NCBI GenBank assembly: GCA_019059635.1 | Contig: JAGVRJ010000012.1 | Location: 558,001 to 622,000, forward strand | DNA from: Proales similis | Taxonomy: Eukaryota; Rotifera; Eurotatoria; Ploima; Proalidae | Length of the DNA stretch: 64,000 nt | Direction of reading: 5' to 3' | Shown here: one piece after another, positions 1 through 11,482 of the stretch | How the letters are laid out: every line of letters starts with the position of its first letter | How positions within the stretch are numbered: the first letter of the stretch is position 1 | Made by a program: the position numbers and the translations under genes | The notes under the pieces: model-generated | What the model was told of the DNA's origin: nothing | Databases searched by the model: none | Seen by the model: only the letters and a program-made list of their open reading frames with translations

Positions 1-1976
1 AGCATTTGGACTCCTCCGAGGTCAAGTTCATCAACGGCTTGAAGAAGCTCTACGAAGAATGCTTCGACAAGCGTCGCAAGGAGCCCAACATGCCGCCTGA
101 GATTCATAGGTTTACCGCCCAAGAGGAGAAGTACGCGTTTTGCCTGGGCGAGTTGAACAAACACTGCGCCAGGTGGATTAGCCAGCACGTGGAGGAGAAC
201 TCGCACGTCATCCTCACGCCCATATTCCTCGACTACTTTAATTATTTGATCGCGTTCGAGAAGGCGTTCTTTCCGGCCTCGTTCAAGCCCGAAAAAGAGG
301 AAGACTTGAACGGCAGCAAAGAGAACGCCGAGCCCAAAAAACTCGACTCGAACGGACACTTGCCGACGCCGTTCAACTCGGCACAGATGCCAGAGCTCAA
401 ACCGTTCACATTCGGCTCTCTGAGTGATTCGAAGCCACAGGCGATCGCCGCTCTCAGTGATTTGAAGCCACAGCCGACGCCGGTCGTTCATGCAAGCACG
501 TTTCATTCCAAGCATTCCACTCTACCCGATCAAACGCCCATGCTGAACGAAACGCCTGCGCCTCACAATCTATTTGAATTCAAGACAAATGTGCCAAAAG
601 TGGACAAGAACGACAACTCGGCCGAAATAGAAATAGTCGGCTCAAACGAGGCGCCAACCGGTGACGAAGAGAGCAGCGAACAGTCCGAAGACAATGAAGA
701 CGAGAGCAACGAAGAAGACGAAGAGGGCAACGATGATGACGACGACGACGACGATGATGATGATGATGGAGGCGATCAAGACAATCAAGGCCAAGAAAAC
801 GATGACGACGACGAGCCAGAGATAATCGAAGAGACAAGCGAAGACAAACGAGCCAGCTCTTCATCGATTGAGGTTAAGCTCATCACGGCGCCAGTGAAAT
901 TCGACTCGAGCAAGTTCTCTTTCGGTGCTGGTTCAATCCCGGCCAAGCCATTCGAGCCCGCAGCGGAGAAGAAAGAAGAGAGTGGAGAGGCAGCAAAGCC
1001 GACACCGTTTCTATTCGGTGCTCGTCCAGAAACAAAAGCTCAAGAAGAGGGAGGCTTTGGCAAATTCTCTAGCTCTAGCTTCAAATTCGGCGCATTTTCT
1101 TCGACTTCGCAGGCACCGCCAGTGACGGCGGCGGCGGCGGCGGCTCCGAATTCGGGCGCCGAGGCCAGCAAAGCAGAGCCCGGCGCAGCCAAGACAACTA
1201 CAACGTTCAGTTTTTTCACAAGTCCGGCAAACGCCGAAAAGTGCCAGACAGAGCAGCCGAGTCCGTTCAGCAAGTTGGTTTCATTCTCTGACAAAAAGGA
1301 GACACCGAGCGAGGGATTCAAATTCGGCTCGGGCCTTTTTAACACGAGTTTGCCAAGCAGCACGTCTGCGTCGGGCATATTCGCGAGTTTGACGAAAAGT
1401 GCCGAGAACAAGCCGGCGGCCGACGACGGCGCAAATCAAGCGAAATTTAAGTTTGCTGATTTTAGTCAAAAGCCTCTGTTCGGCGCTTCATGGGCCAACT
1501 CAGACTCCACTGGCACAAGTTCGGGCCCGTTCGGAAACTTGTCGGCGCCAGTTGCCACATTCGGCGCGGGCCAAGACGAGGAAGAGGAGGCGTATCAGCC
1601 GCCGGAGCCGGAGAAAAGCGACGTCAAAGAGGAGGGCGCCCTGTTCGAGAAGCGCATCAAACTCTACTATTTTAACAAAGAAAAAAATGAATTTACTGAT
1701 CGCGGCATCGGCAATTTGTTCATAAAACCGACGGCGGACGGCGGCAAAACGCAGCTGATCGTCAGAGCTGACACTGCCCTGTCGCAGATATTGCTCAACG
1801 TCAAGCTGGACAAATCGCTGCCGGTCGAGAAGCAGGGCGAGAAGAACGTCTCTTACATTTGCGTGCCCAATCCGCCCATTCCCAATGTCGATCAGGCGTG
1901 TAAGTTTTTGTTTAAAGTAAAAACGGCCCAAGACGCCGACGAGCTGCTTGCCAAGCTCAAAGAAAATCAAAAGTAA
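1..1976 (+). CDS. NUP50: Nup50-like nucleoporin, 5'-truncated by the window edge
   Basis: The frame is open at the left edge and ends in TAA at 1974-1976, giving at least 657 residues; the first visible codons have no ATG, so the true start lies outside. The first ~90 residues match the Nup50 central region, including the motif LTPIF followed by D-Y. A long middle part carries scattered FG-type motifs (FSFGAG, FLFGAR, FKFGAF, FKFGSG, PFGNL) and a run of Asp/Glu near residues 215-280. The last ~115 residues are a Ran-binding (RanBD) domain starting near ALFEKRIKLYYF and ending in a Lys-rich tail. In the family, Nup50 sits at the nuclear basket and binds Ran-GTP and importin-alpha to help recycle import cargo carriers. 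The N-terminal importin-binding segment is not in the window. It is longer than the ~470 aa vertebrate protein because of the acidic and FG-rich middle. Confidence 0.93.
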   Translation, partial: HLDSSEVKFINGLKKLYEECFDKRRKEPNMPPEIHRFTAQEEKYAFCLGELNKHCARWISQHVEENSHVILTPIFLDYFNYLIAFEKAFFPASFKPEKEEDLNGSKENAEPKKLDSNGHLPTPFNSAQMPELKPFTFGSLSDSKPQAIAALSDLKPQPTPVVHASTFHSKHSTLPDQTPMLNETPAPHNLFEFKTNVPKVDKNDNSAEIEIVGSNEAPTGDEESSEQSEDNEDESNEEDEEGNDDDDDDDDDDDDGGDQDNQGQENDDDDEPEIIEETSEDKRASSSSIEVKLITAPVKFDSSKFSFGAGSIPAKPFEPAAEKKEESGEAAKPTPFLFGARPETKAQEEGGFGKFSSSSFKFGAFSSTSQAPPVTAAAAAAPNSGAEASKAEPGAAKTTTTFSFFTSPANAEKCQTEQPSPFSKLVSFSDKKETPSEGFKFGSGLFNTSLPSSTSASGIFASLTKSAENKPAADDGANQAKFKFADFSQKPLFGASWANSDSTGTSSGPFGNLSAPVATFGAGQDEEEEAYQPPEPEKSDVKEEGALFEKRIKLYYFNKEKNEFTDRGIGNLFIKPTADGGKTQLIVRADTALSQILLNVKLDKSLPVEKQGEKNVSYICVPNPPIPNVDQACKFLFKVKTAQDADELLAKLKENQK

Positions 1977-2037
1977 AATTCCATATACTCAATCTGCCTT
2001 TGCTTTCCTTCTCATTTCATTCATTCGCTCAAAAAAT

Positions 2038-2043
2038 AATAAA
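2038..2043 (+). terminator. polyadenylation signal of the Nup50 gene
   Basis: AATAAA lies 62 nt after the Nup50 stop codon. Confidence 0.7.
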
Positions 2044-2500
2044 TTCGAGCTGCTCACTTGGGCAATTGATTGCTGCTCCTGCTGACGTGGAGCCAAACTC
2101 GCTCGCCTGTCACGCGTATTTTAACGCCGGCAGCAACCAGCAGCAGATCGCCAAATAGGCGGCAAACAAGAACTCATTCATGCCGACCAATTCGAAATCT
2201 TTGAATCATTGAATGTTTTTACAGAAGCGACCGCCTTCTCACTAAAACGTAACAGCTCAAGTCTGACTGAACATTTTCATTACTGAACACGGTCGATTCG
2301 GTAAAAGCTGACCAAACAGAGTGTTGCATTCTCATCATTCTCACCTATTCATTTCTTATTCAAATAAATCGAGAGAAAAGCAAACTAGACTTGTACACTC
2401 GCGCTTTGATCGCACGGCTTGAAACCCAGGCATTGAAGGCATCGGTGCCCAGAAGCATTCAAGTTGATTTTCACTTTTTTAAAAGAGACGGAGAAAAGAG
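2044..2500 (+). other. intergenic spacer upstream of KTI12
   Basis: No coding sequence is seen. A pyrimidine stretch followed by AG (2471-2485) sits 16 nt before the KTI12 start and could be a 5' UTR or trans-splice acceptor. Confidence 0.5.
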
Positions 2501-3675
2501 ATGCCGTTCGTGATGATGTGTGGCTTGCCCTCAAGCGGCAAGTCTCGTCTGGCTCTTCAGCTGGCCAAGCATTTTGAGCAGCTCGGCCGTAAAGTCCACT
2601 TGATCACAGACGAGGCCTACATCCAAGACAAGAACCTCACCTATGCCGGTTGAATATTCTCCTCCAATTCTTGTCTGTTTTTTTCTTCTCTAACGACCGC
2701 TCGCTCGAATTAAGATCCGGCGATGGAGAAAGAGCTGAGGGCCACACTCAAGTCAGAGGCACAGCGACTCATGTCCAAAGACGATCTGGTCATACTCGAC
2801 GCTCTCAACTACATCAAAGGATACCGCTACGAGCTGTTTTGTGTTTCGAAGCTATGCAAAACGCCTCAATGCGTGGTAGGCCCGGGCGATCACAAGCCAC
2901 ATCAGAACTGAGACGAGCCGTTTTAGATTTTGGTCGACACTGCGTTGGACGATTGTAAACGATTCAACCAACAGCGAACTGACGCCAAGTACTCCGACCA
3001 GACGTAAGTAGGTCTTTTGCTCAGCAGTTGAAGGGCTCATGCTGAATGCTGAATGTAGAATGGACGCGCTCGAGATGCGATTCGAAAGGCCCGAGGCGAA
3101 AAATCGCTGGGACTCGACTCTGTTCCAGGTGGCGTCAAACGATGAGTTAGATTTTGAATCGATTGGCGACGCTCTCTTCAAAACTGACGCTCCGCCGCCC
3201 AACAAGTCAACATTGAACGCAAGTAATGGGCCACGCCTCTGCGGCCTTGCTCTCAATTTTTTCCTCTTTTAGACTCCAGTCTCAGACCACAGCTTCTTGT
3301 ACGATGTGGACAAGACCACGCAGGAGATCATAAACGTAAGATGAGCTTAATCTGTCTAAACAAACGCTTCGACTCTCACCGTTCTCTCTTCAGCACATTC
3401 TTTCAATGCAGAATGCACAGCTGGCCAGTGCTAGTGTTCAAGTTCCGCGCGCCAGCGAAAGGGTTTGTTTTGACCAGTTCAGAGTACTGAGCATTCAGGC
3501 ATTGAGAAATTGCTTCTTCTTGTCGCTCAAGGTCAAGTTAACACGGCCAGTGAGTTTGGCAGAGCTGCGCAAATGGAGATCGCAGTTCTTAACCTACATT
3601 AAGATGCATCCTCCACACGACGCCAGCAAAGTGCCCAACATGTTCGTCGAGTACATAAACAACCTGCTCGTCTGA
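2501..3675 (+). CDS. KTI12: KTI12 homologue (Elongator-associated P-loop protein), 7 exons
   Basis: Exons by hand: 2501-2648, 2715-2875, 2927-3003, 3059-3222, 3280-3335, 3394-3462, 3532-3675; joined they give 272 aa, the usual KTI12 size. The N-terminus has a Walker A (GLPSSGKS, residues 8-15), followed by the family motif LDALNYIKGYRYEL. Further on are RFE-x-P-x2-KNRWD-x3-F and the C-terminal block KLTRPVSLAELRKWR with YIKMHP. In yeast and mammals KTI12 is a cytosolic ATPase that binds the Elongator complex and is needed for wobble-uridine modification of tRNAs; it is related to the selenocysteine kinase PSTK. The last intron is 69 nt, divisible by three and without a stop, so the frame reads through it. 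The exon 5 acceptor (3278-3279) was picked because only it keeps the frame. Confidence 0.92.
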
Positions 3676-3686
3676 GCAAGTTGTAG

Positions 3687-3692
3687 AATAAA
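3687..3692 (+). terminator. polyadenylation signal of KTI12
   Basis: AATAAA lies 12 nt after the KTI12 stop codon, a very short 3' UTR. Confidence 0.7.
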
Positions 3693-4312
3693 TTCGCCGG
3701 TCCGGCACCGAAGAGCGCTCGTCGGGCCATTCCTAGTCTCGACCGGATTTCTAAATTTTCCCTCTTTCTGCGGTCATTTTTTGCTCTGGGTCTGAGTCGA
3801 GTGAGACAGCGGAGCGAAAGGGCCTATAGCCGAGCAAGTTTGGTTTTAAGGCAAAAATGGCCGAAATGCAAGGGAAATGGCGATTGCGAAGCGCGGAAAT
3901 TGAAGACAAAAGAGAATGGCAGGGCGAAATGGCCCACTAGCAAATGCATGATTGCTGGTGCCGCTTTTCTGCGCGCTTAGCCGATAAGCAGCCTAAAGAA
4001 ACGAAAAGAGACAAATTGAGAAGCGGCGCTTGGTCAAGCGGATCGCAACTCCGTCTCCTCAAATGCGGGCTATTCTTTTTCATCGAGCGAGTGAAAATAA
4101 ATGAACACGAAATTATATGCGGGCGAATAATGCAGTGAGTTGCGGGCACCCTTGAATTCATGTATTTTGCGCGCATAAATATATACAAGTCGGCCTCAAA
4201 ATCCGTGTGTACTCGAGCTAGAGCAATCTTTTATTTTACATTTCTGATCAAACCATCTGATCGTTCATTTTCAGACGCACACACACATTTTCCAGTACAC
4301 ATATCGGGTAGC
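3693..4312 (+). other. intergenic region and DCAF12 5' leader
   Basis: No gene is seen. A TTTTCAG acceptor-like site at 4268-4274 precedes the DCAF12 start by 39 nt. The coding frame stays open upstream to 4160, but that part has no family similarity and is treated as leader. Confidence 0.5.
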
Positions 4313-6460
4313 ATGAGCATAGTGAAGTATTCAATAGAGCAGCAGCTAGGCGCCTGCTCCTCTTCCTCCGCCAACAGGGAGCGTTCGTTCAAATTCAGCA
4401 AAGAGGACGAGTTCACACGCCGCATTCCATTTGTGTTGCGCGAGCGCGAGTTCAAGCTGAGCGAAACCAATCTGAACAAGATATTCACCGCCAAATGGCT
4501 CGACGACTCCAAGGTGCTCATGGGCACCAAATGCAACAAGCTGCTCTTGCTCGACACAAAAACGGGATCGCACGCAGTCCAGGAGCCTCTAAAAAGCCAT
4601 CCGAACAGCCGCCAAGTGCCTGACCACTGCGGGATTCACTCAATCTCACTGAACCCGGCCGGCACTCTCGTTGCCACTGGCGCCAGCCACGTGAACGACG
4701 TGGCCATCTACAGCCTGCCGACCATGGAGCCGATCGCAGTCGGCTACAATGCTCACGACTACTGGATATTTGACCTTGTCTGGCTGGACAACGAGAACTT
4801 GGTGAGCGGTGCTGGCGATAACCGGCTCGCTCTCTGGTCGATCGGCGACAACCAAAAGTGCCGCGCAAGCATCTCGTCGAATGTGAACAAGAAACGAAAG
4901 AGTTTGAACACGAGCGACGAGAATGGAAGCGACGAAGACGACCTCTGGTCGCTGGACAAATTCAAGAGTCGACTCAATTCAAGAAACGGCTCCAAGAACA
5001 GATCGGACGAGACAGGAAGTGACCTCTTCTCGTTGGGCAGCTCTTTTCCTGTGACGAGCTCGTCAGCTCCAGTCACTGGCTCTCTGCTCTCCTATTTTGC
5101 CAACAAACAGCAGTCAATGACAAGCAAACGAGCCGGCGCGGCCGCTCTGAGTCAGCGAACACTAAGCAGCAACCCGGTGCGGATAGCTACGAGCGGCCAG
5201 CGTTGGCCTCTGTACGCTGGCTCTCTGTCTCGCGGCGTCCACTCTCAGGGCAGCGCTACTTCACATGCCAGCTCGTTTTTCAGCTCGCAGAACATACTCA
5301 GATTCAGGCAGACGTTTAGATACAATTTGACGTTTAATCCGATTAGGCTCATAAATCAGAGTCCGTCGTCGCCGAGCTCGTTGTTCAATCGGTCCAACTT
5401 TCTCAGCACGCGACCGACCACGTACAACATGAGCGTGGAGGCCGAAGAGGACGGGGCCGACCTGGCCATGAACTACGACGAGCTGAACAACATTGACGAA
5501 GAGCCGTACAGGAACGACGAAGATTTAGAAACGGACATTGTGAGCGAGGACGACGAAGAGATCGGCGAGCACACATCTAGAAGCCAAGAGCAAGTGGGCA
5601 TGTGCGCTCAGGACGGAATGGACTATGCAAATCGATTAGACGACGATTACTATTTTGAGTACGGCAAACGGCGCCGCATGAACGACCTGGGCTGTTTTGA
5701 CTACGCCAACGACTATCAGTTCATGAGGCCACGCAAGGTCATAAAATGCAAGCAGAGCAGACGAATCAGGGCTCTGGCGTTCAATCCGAAGCGCAACGAA
5801 ATCGCCGCCATCTCCATGAACGCTGCGTTTCACTACTTTGATGTCAAGCGCTTCGAGCAAAAGTACACGAAGAAGCTGTCGCCGTTGAAAGAGAACGTTT
5901 GCCTCACAATCGATGACGACTGCTCCATGTACGCGATCGGCTCCGCGTCGCACGTGCAGCTACTCGACGCCAACAACGCCCGGCCTGTCGTGCCGCCTGT
6001 GTTCATCAAGAAAGACATCGGTATGACATTTGAGCGCCGTCTAGTCTGCGCGAAATCTGCCAACTGACACTCAATTTATCTTTTGAAGGAGTTCGCTCGC
6101 TTCACTTTAGAAACAAAGTGTTGTCGATCGGCACCGGCACTGGGACGATTCTGTTCTACGACACCCGGGCGCACAAGTTCCTCACCACTGAGCCTAGAGG
6201 AGACACGCTCAAGCTGCAGTCGTCCGGCGGCTGGATCGTAAGTGCTCCCACTTTCTCCTCAATGTTAAAACTCAAACTGACGATGCCGAGAACAGCTTAG
6301 AAACGAAATGTACTTTGAGAGCTTTCCGTTCATGCACACGGTGGACAACTCGCACGCCATCTACTCGCACTCGTACGATCCGAGCGGTACCAAGATGATC
6401 AGTGCAGGTGGCCCCCTCACTGTGAACCTCTACGGCCACTACGTTGGCCTGTGGAGCTGA
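4313..6460 (+). CDS. DCAF12: DCAF12-like WD40 protein with ~290-aa acidic insertion, 3 exons
   Basis: Exons 4313-6020, 6089-6237 and 6296-6460 give 673 aa. Landmarks of DCAF12 are clear: the REREFKL-x6-NKIF start of the propeller, GTKCN, the block GIHSISLNPAGTLVATG, the block RALAFNPKRNEI, GTGTG-x-ILFYD, and the C-terminal AGGPL...GLWS. Vertebrate DCAF12 is a substrate receptor of the CRL4 (CUL4-DDB1) ubiquitin ligase that recognises C-terminal di-glutamate degrons; vertebrate DCAF12 is ~450 aa. The extra length is almost all one insertion, about residues 182-472 (nt 4858-5730), Ser-rich then strongly Asp/Glu-rich with a short KRRR patch. It falls between propeller blades. I chose ATG 4313 because conserved sequence begins about 35 residues later and the upstream frame looks non-coding. 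Confidence 0.9.
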
Positions 6461-6754
6461 TCTCAGCCTCGTGTCCATCTCTGCTCCGTCTTGGCCAAAC
6501 CAAATCGAATGTTTAATGAGCCGGCCGGGCTGTCGGTGCATCCAAAGCCTAAATGCGTCCCAACTGAGTTGAGTTTGTTGAGCGACGTGTCTGTAATTCT
6601 CTTTATCTTTCTTTATATCTTTCTTTGTCCGTTACTTCTACGACTATTTTCATTTTGCGATTAAGGCCAATTTTCTTATTTCCTGTCTTTATGTCCTCAT
6701 CAGCGTTATTTATTTAATCTAATTTCTCTAAATGTATGCCCTTTTGTTGAAATT

Positions 6755-6760
6755 AATAAA
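6755..6760 (+). terminator. polyadenylation signal of DCAF12
   Basis: AATAAA lies about 295 nt after the DCAF12 stop in an AT-rich 3' UTR. Confidence 0.65.
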
Positions 6761-7195
6761 AAACTCAACGCGGCTTTTATTAGAGCCCCACAGGCAGACC
6801 CAGACATGCAGAGAGAGAGAGAGAGAGAAAGCTCAGATGCGACCGTCCGAGCAAATTCGCTGAATGCATCTATTGGCCGCCGATTGTGTTAATCTTCTTT
6901 GGCGCATTACCATCCTCTTGCTCCTCGATTTTAACTCTCATTTCCATGTATTTTCATGTATCAAATGCAATTTCATTTTCGTTGGTCGCCTTTTTTTGAA
7001 AGAGTAAAAATTCTTCGAACAATACGATTCAAACATTGTCTCGTGAGTAGGCAAAGACAATTTTCACCTCAATGTTGGCCAAGCAGCACATTGTTGTTTG
7101 AAACGAATGCTAAGCAAACTCAATTGCGTCCAGTCATAATAATTGTGCTCTCGCTTGCTCTCTCTCTCAGTCTGCTTACAGTTTGTTTTGAGACA
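6761..7195 (+). other. DCAF12-GPN3 intergenic region
   Basis: Holds a GA microsatellite (6811-6829) and, just before the GPN3 start, a CT-rich tract with two AG sites (7169-7170, 7180-7181) that look like a splice or trans-splice acceptor. Confidence 0.45.
6811..6829 (+). repeat. (GA)n microsatellite
   Basis: Uninterrupted GA dinucleotide run in the DCAF12-GPN3 spacer. Confidence 0.9.
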
Positions 7196-8112
7196 ATGGT
7201 TCGCTACGCACAACTGGTTATGGGACCGGCCGGCAGTGGCAAATCGACCTACTGCGATTTCATGTCCAAGCATTGCGAGGTCATAAAGCGTTCGGTGAAA
7301 CTGGTCAACCTCGACCCGGCCGCCGAGTATTTCAAGTATCCAGTGACGGCCGACATTCGAAATCTGATTCAGCTCGACGACATAATGGGCGACGAGAGCC
7401 TTCACTTTGGGCCCAACGGAGGCCTCATATTCTGCATGGAATACTTTGCCAAGAACATGGACTGGCTGATCGAAGAGCTGGGCGAGGACGACGACGACGA
7501 CTACGTGATCATCGACTGTCCCGGTCAAATCGAGCTCTACACTCATTTGCCGGTGATGCGCGAGCTGGTCGAACAGCTCCACAAATGGGACTTTCGTGTC
7601 TGCGGCCTCTTTCTGCTCGACTCGCAGTTCCTGCTCGACACCTCCAAGTTTTTCGCCGGCATCTTGGCCGCGCTCTCGCTGATGGTCTCACTCGAGGTGC
7701 CTCACGTCAACATCATGACCAAAGTGGACCTCCTAACGGACGAGCAAAAGGCCGACCTTGAAAAGTAATCAAAACTTGAAGACGAATTCGTTGTGACACG
7801 TCATGTTAGATCGCGTCTGCTAGATATCTCGACCCGAACTTGGACTTTTTATGCCAAGAGAGGCAGTCAGGCCGAATGTTCAAGCGGCTGGGCAAATTGA
7901 ATGCGGCATTAGCAAAAGTGATTGACGACTTTTCTCTGGTTAGATTCCATCCTATAGACATCACCGACGAGGACTCGATCGGAGACACGCTGCTCGTCAT
8001 TGACAACGTAATTCAATTCGGCGAAGATCAAGAGCCAAAAGAGATTAGAGAACTGGAGGATGGCGATGATGACGGCGACGATCGGTCTAACGAAGCGCAA
8101 AATCAATACTAA
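7196..8112 (+). CDS. GPN3: GPN3-like GPN-loop GTPase, 2 exons
   Basis: Exons 7196-7764 and 7824-8112 (59-nt intron) encode 285 aa, almost exactly the length of human GPN3. The start [18 protein letters not shown] carries the Walker A/G1 loop. The GPN insertion (FGPNGG) that defines the family follows near residue 75, then the G3 region [14 protein letters not shown] and the G4 motif TKVD. The C-terminus is Asp/Glu-rich. GPN GTPases act in the cytosol in assembly and nuclear import of RNA polymerase II. I used ATG 7196 rather than the upstream in-frame ATG at 6956 because similarity to GPN3 starts at the second residue. Confidence 0.95.
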
Positions 8113-8129
8113 CGCCAAACGAACGTCGA

Positions 8130-8135
8130 AATAAA
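8130..8135 (+). terminator. polyadenylation signal of GPN3
   Basis: AATAAA lies 18 nt after the GPN3 stop. Confidence 0.7.
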
Positions 8136-9742
8136 TCCTTTTCAAGTCAAGTCGGCTGACGCACAGCGATTATGATTTGAGCGTTTGCCGATTAAATTTT
8201 CGACGCCATCTCGGGTGTTGCCGTCTCAAGGGAATATTTCGCTTGTTTGCAGTTCTTTTTCTTACTCAGTTGGCCGGTTTAGAAGAATTTCGATTAAAAG
8301 TGGAGCAGCAAAGCACGGCTGCATTGAGAGCATTCGGCTAGGATAAGGCAAGAGATACAGATCAAAATTAAAATCACGCCATTGTTGACCCCTGATCATT
8401 TCGTGTGCTGTCATGAGCGTCACACAAGTGAATCACACTATTGCTGGATCATGTAAAGCAAACGCAGACGCAAATGCGATCATTCTCGTTTGAGATCAAT
8501 CGCCTCTTAATAAGCGCCTCTCTCTCTCTCTCTGACATGAGCTTCTGCTGTAGCTGCTATCTGGTGTGTCGAGCGTTTTCTATCCAGCAACGCCCAGTTT
8601 TCTTTCCTTTCAGAACACGCTCTCCTGGATGGCTGTTGAACATTTTAATCGCGCCTCTGCTCGATCGGGCAGACAAATGCTCGCTCGTAAATCAAGCAAC
8701 TTTAAGCAGGCGCGTCGAATATTAATATTCTAGTTTTGATCGCTGCAGAAAATTAAGTTGTTGCTCGACGCGAGAAGCAACTTGGCCGCGAAGAGAGCGA
8801 GGCGTTTGGAGAATCTGCGAAAAGCAGGAGCAGCAGTAGTAGGCGAACGCGGAGAGGCGAATGAGATGGCTGCGCTTGGCCACCAGCGCTGTTGTGCACC
8901 GCTCGACCTGTTCTTGTTACTTATCAATGTGTTTTGCTTCAATTGGCGCTTGCTCACTAGATTCATCAAGTGCTGCAGCAAATCGTTTTACGCCGAATTC
9001 CAACTGCTCCAGTTCAGATAATTCACTCCCTGCTCACTTGCATCTGTTTTTGTTTGGCCTATAATTGCTCGCTGAATCAATTGCTGGTCGGCTGGCAATG
9101 CTGGGCGCTTTTTCGACTTTCCATCTGTTCGTGTCTGATTCGGGCGTTTTTTTTTGTCGGCCCAGTTTGGCCTGGAATACTAGCAGCAGACGGTGTGATT
9201 AAATGAGCGAGAGTTTAGAATGGAAGCGATGATTAGCTGAAGGCCACCTCAGCCCACTGTCTGTACAAGGCACTCGTGAATAAGTGTCTTCTTTCATCAA
9301 CAATCAAACCGAGAGGATATTAGAGTCAGACACGATCTACTTGGCCCTATATTATGGCGCCTCCTTTAATTCATCATCTACTCTCATATCCGCACTTTTA
9401 CTGATTAAAGCGCGCGCAAATTGTGTGCCCGTGTCCCTGAGGGCGCCTTTTTAGAGGTCTTGAGAAAACTTAGCAGCTAATTCTCTCAGCGCTGATGCAG
9501 CCGTTTCTTGTTCGCTGTCGTCTAATTAGAAAGTAGACTTTTCTAATCTGTCTGCCACGATTCTTTTAAGAGAGCTGATTTCTGTATGTTGACGCTTCTA
9601 ATTTCCTTTATCTGCTCTATCATTCGGCTTTTGGCCAAAATGCAGAAAATTATTTATTTTCTTTCCATTTGATCTAGATCTGCTTGCTAAACAAAATCTA
9701 TTCGACTGATGCCACCAGTGGCTCAATGTTCTTCTAAATATG

Positions 9743-9753
9743 CCCCCCCCCCC
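9743..9753 (+). repeat. C11 homopolymer
   Basis: Eleven consecutive C bases, the longest C run noticed in the window. Confidence 0.9.
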
Positions 9754-10767
9754 TGGGTTGGCATTCGCATTTTGTCTCCATTTTCTTATTTGCTGTTATC
9801 TAACCGGCAGCGAGGAAATTCGACTCTTTCTCAGCCGTTCTCTCTCGACTCCAATTTAATTTTGACAGAGAGCTAAATTCATTCTCGTTGTTCCACCTGA
9901 ATTACAGGCAGTGTCGTGTTTCAGCAGTCACGAGTTGGTTTCGTTGGCCGACTCGTTTCTCTCGCTGTCTCTCATTCATCAATTCTGGCCTGTGTGCTTC
10001 GACAGTTGATGTTTGAATGACGCACCGTTACTGGCAAACGCACAAATTTCTAGTTGCTACCGAATCGAAATTGGTCTCTATCTGATGCAGCAGCAGTCTC
10101 ATGCATGTGGACAGATCGGGACGGAAACGGGCAGATTCTAATGAACTCAATCGATCGATCAATTAACAACTCAAATCGTCGTCCGTTCTTTCTCACGCGG
10201 CTTATCGACTAATGAAGGAAAATTGTCGCCGAATCGGCTTAATTTCCACCGAATGAACTTTAGGCCCGATTTTGCTCATCAAACTTAGAAACACGCGCAC
10301 GCCAAGCCGCTCGTTTGGGGCCCGCTTGGATTTGGTGGCCTCTGGCTGTCAATCAAATCAAATCTGAATCTTCTTCCTCCAACTCCTTAGACGCTGTTCT
10401 TTGCTAATCAAGCGCTGCGATTTATTTAACGAGCCTCTGACGCTGCCGTGCTCACTAAGTGTGTCAGAGTGAGCGCATTTTCGCTTTCAATTTAACTTAA
10501 AAGCAGGCCTCGTTCAGTTTGTTTGAGTTGATTAATACCGACAAAGATCAACCAGATCAAAGCAGACGCCTTCTGTTTGAGAGCGTGCCGTTTCCCATGT
10601 GGCTGCTGATGCCTCGTCGTTCTGCTCGCTGTTGCCGCTGCTGCTTAATTCATTCAGTCAAATGCTTGTTCTTTCTGCATTATTAGTTGACTTGAGCAAC
10701 AAAATGCCAACGCTTATTAAGACGTTTAATTGTCTAAGATGTAAAATGAGCACATCGCTGCCTTCAG

Positions 10768-10793
10768 TGATGATGATGATGATGATGATGATG
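10768..10793 (+). repeat. (TGA)n trinucleotide repeat
   Basis: About 8.5 tandem copies of TGA in intergenic DNA. Confidence 0.9.
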
Positions 10794-11463
10794 CGAACAA
10801 TGTCTGTTTGAATGCGTGCCTGTTTACGTGCGCTTTCCTCATCGCTTTTCGTTTTTTGATTATTTCATTTGATGCCAAATGCTGACAGATATGCCACTCG
10901 GGCAGACAGGCAGACAGGCGAGCTTGCAAGCGCGTTGGGGGCCACAATCCGGTAATGTTGAAGCTAAAAATCGGCTAATCAAAATCGGCTGTGAGAGCTC
11001 TACCCCATTCGCCGCTTCTCGCGAGCCCGAGTTTGCCCAACGCACTAAAGAGGTAGGGAATTGATGGGGCCGAGAAAAGCACGAAAAGAAGAAGAAAGAA
11101 GGAATTAAAAAATGTAAAACGCTTGCTGAGTGAGATCAACAGCCACCAGATTGGCGTTAAATGTTGCCAACAAACACACACACACACAAACACCGAGAGC
11201 AGCGGCAAGAGCAAGCCCATGTCAATGCAGCGAATGCAGGACCGCGGGCGCTATTCACAAGATTATTTGCTTCGGGTTAATGAGTTTGCATCATTATTTA
11301 GATTGAGGCCTACTGTTGATTTGATCGTTCGCTCGCTTGCTTACTTGCTGGCCGCCGCCAAACAATTCAAGAGAGCCCGACTTGGAGCAGATAGAGAGAG
11401 ACAATAATGAAATCTATTTGTGTCGGCATCTCTCGCGTTTGAATTGCGTTCAAAGTCATCCAC

Positions 11464-11482
11464 AGAGAGAGAGAGAGAGAGA
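11464..11482 (+). repeat. (AG)n microsatellite
   Basis: AG dinucleotide run about 60 nt upstream of the GPCR start at 11541, probably in its 5' UTR. Confidence 0.85.

Noticed and set aside
580-864. Reverse-strand frame of 94 aa rich in His and Arg
   Set aside because: It is the antisense of the acidic codon run of the Nup50 gene, which produces His/Arg-rich frames by necessity.
8758-9021. 87-aa frame in the 8.1-11.5 kb spacer
   Set aside because: Composition changes abruptly along its length, and several overlapping frames of similar size occur; consistent with chance.
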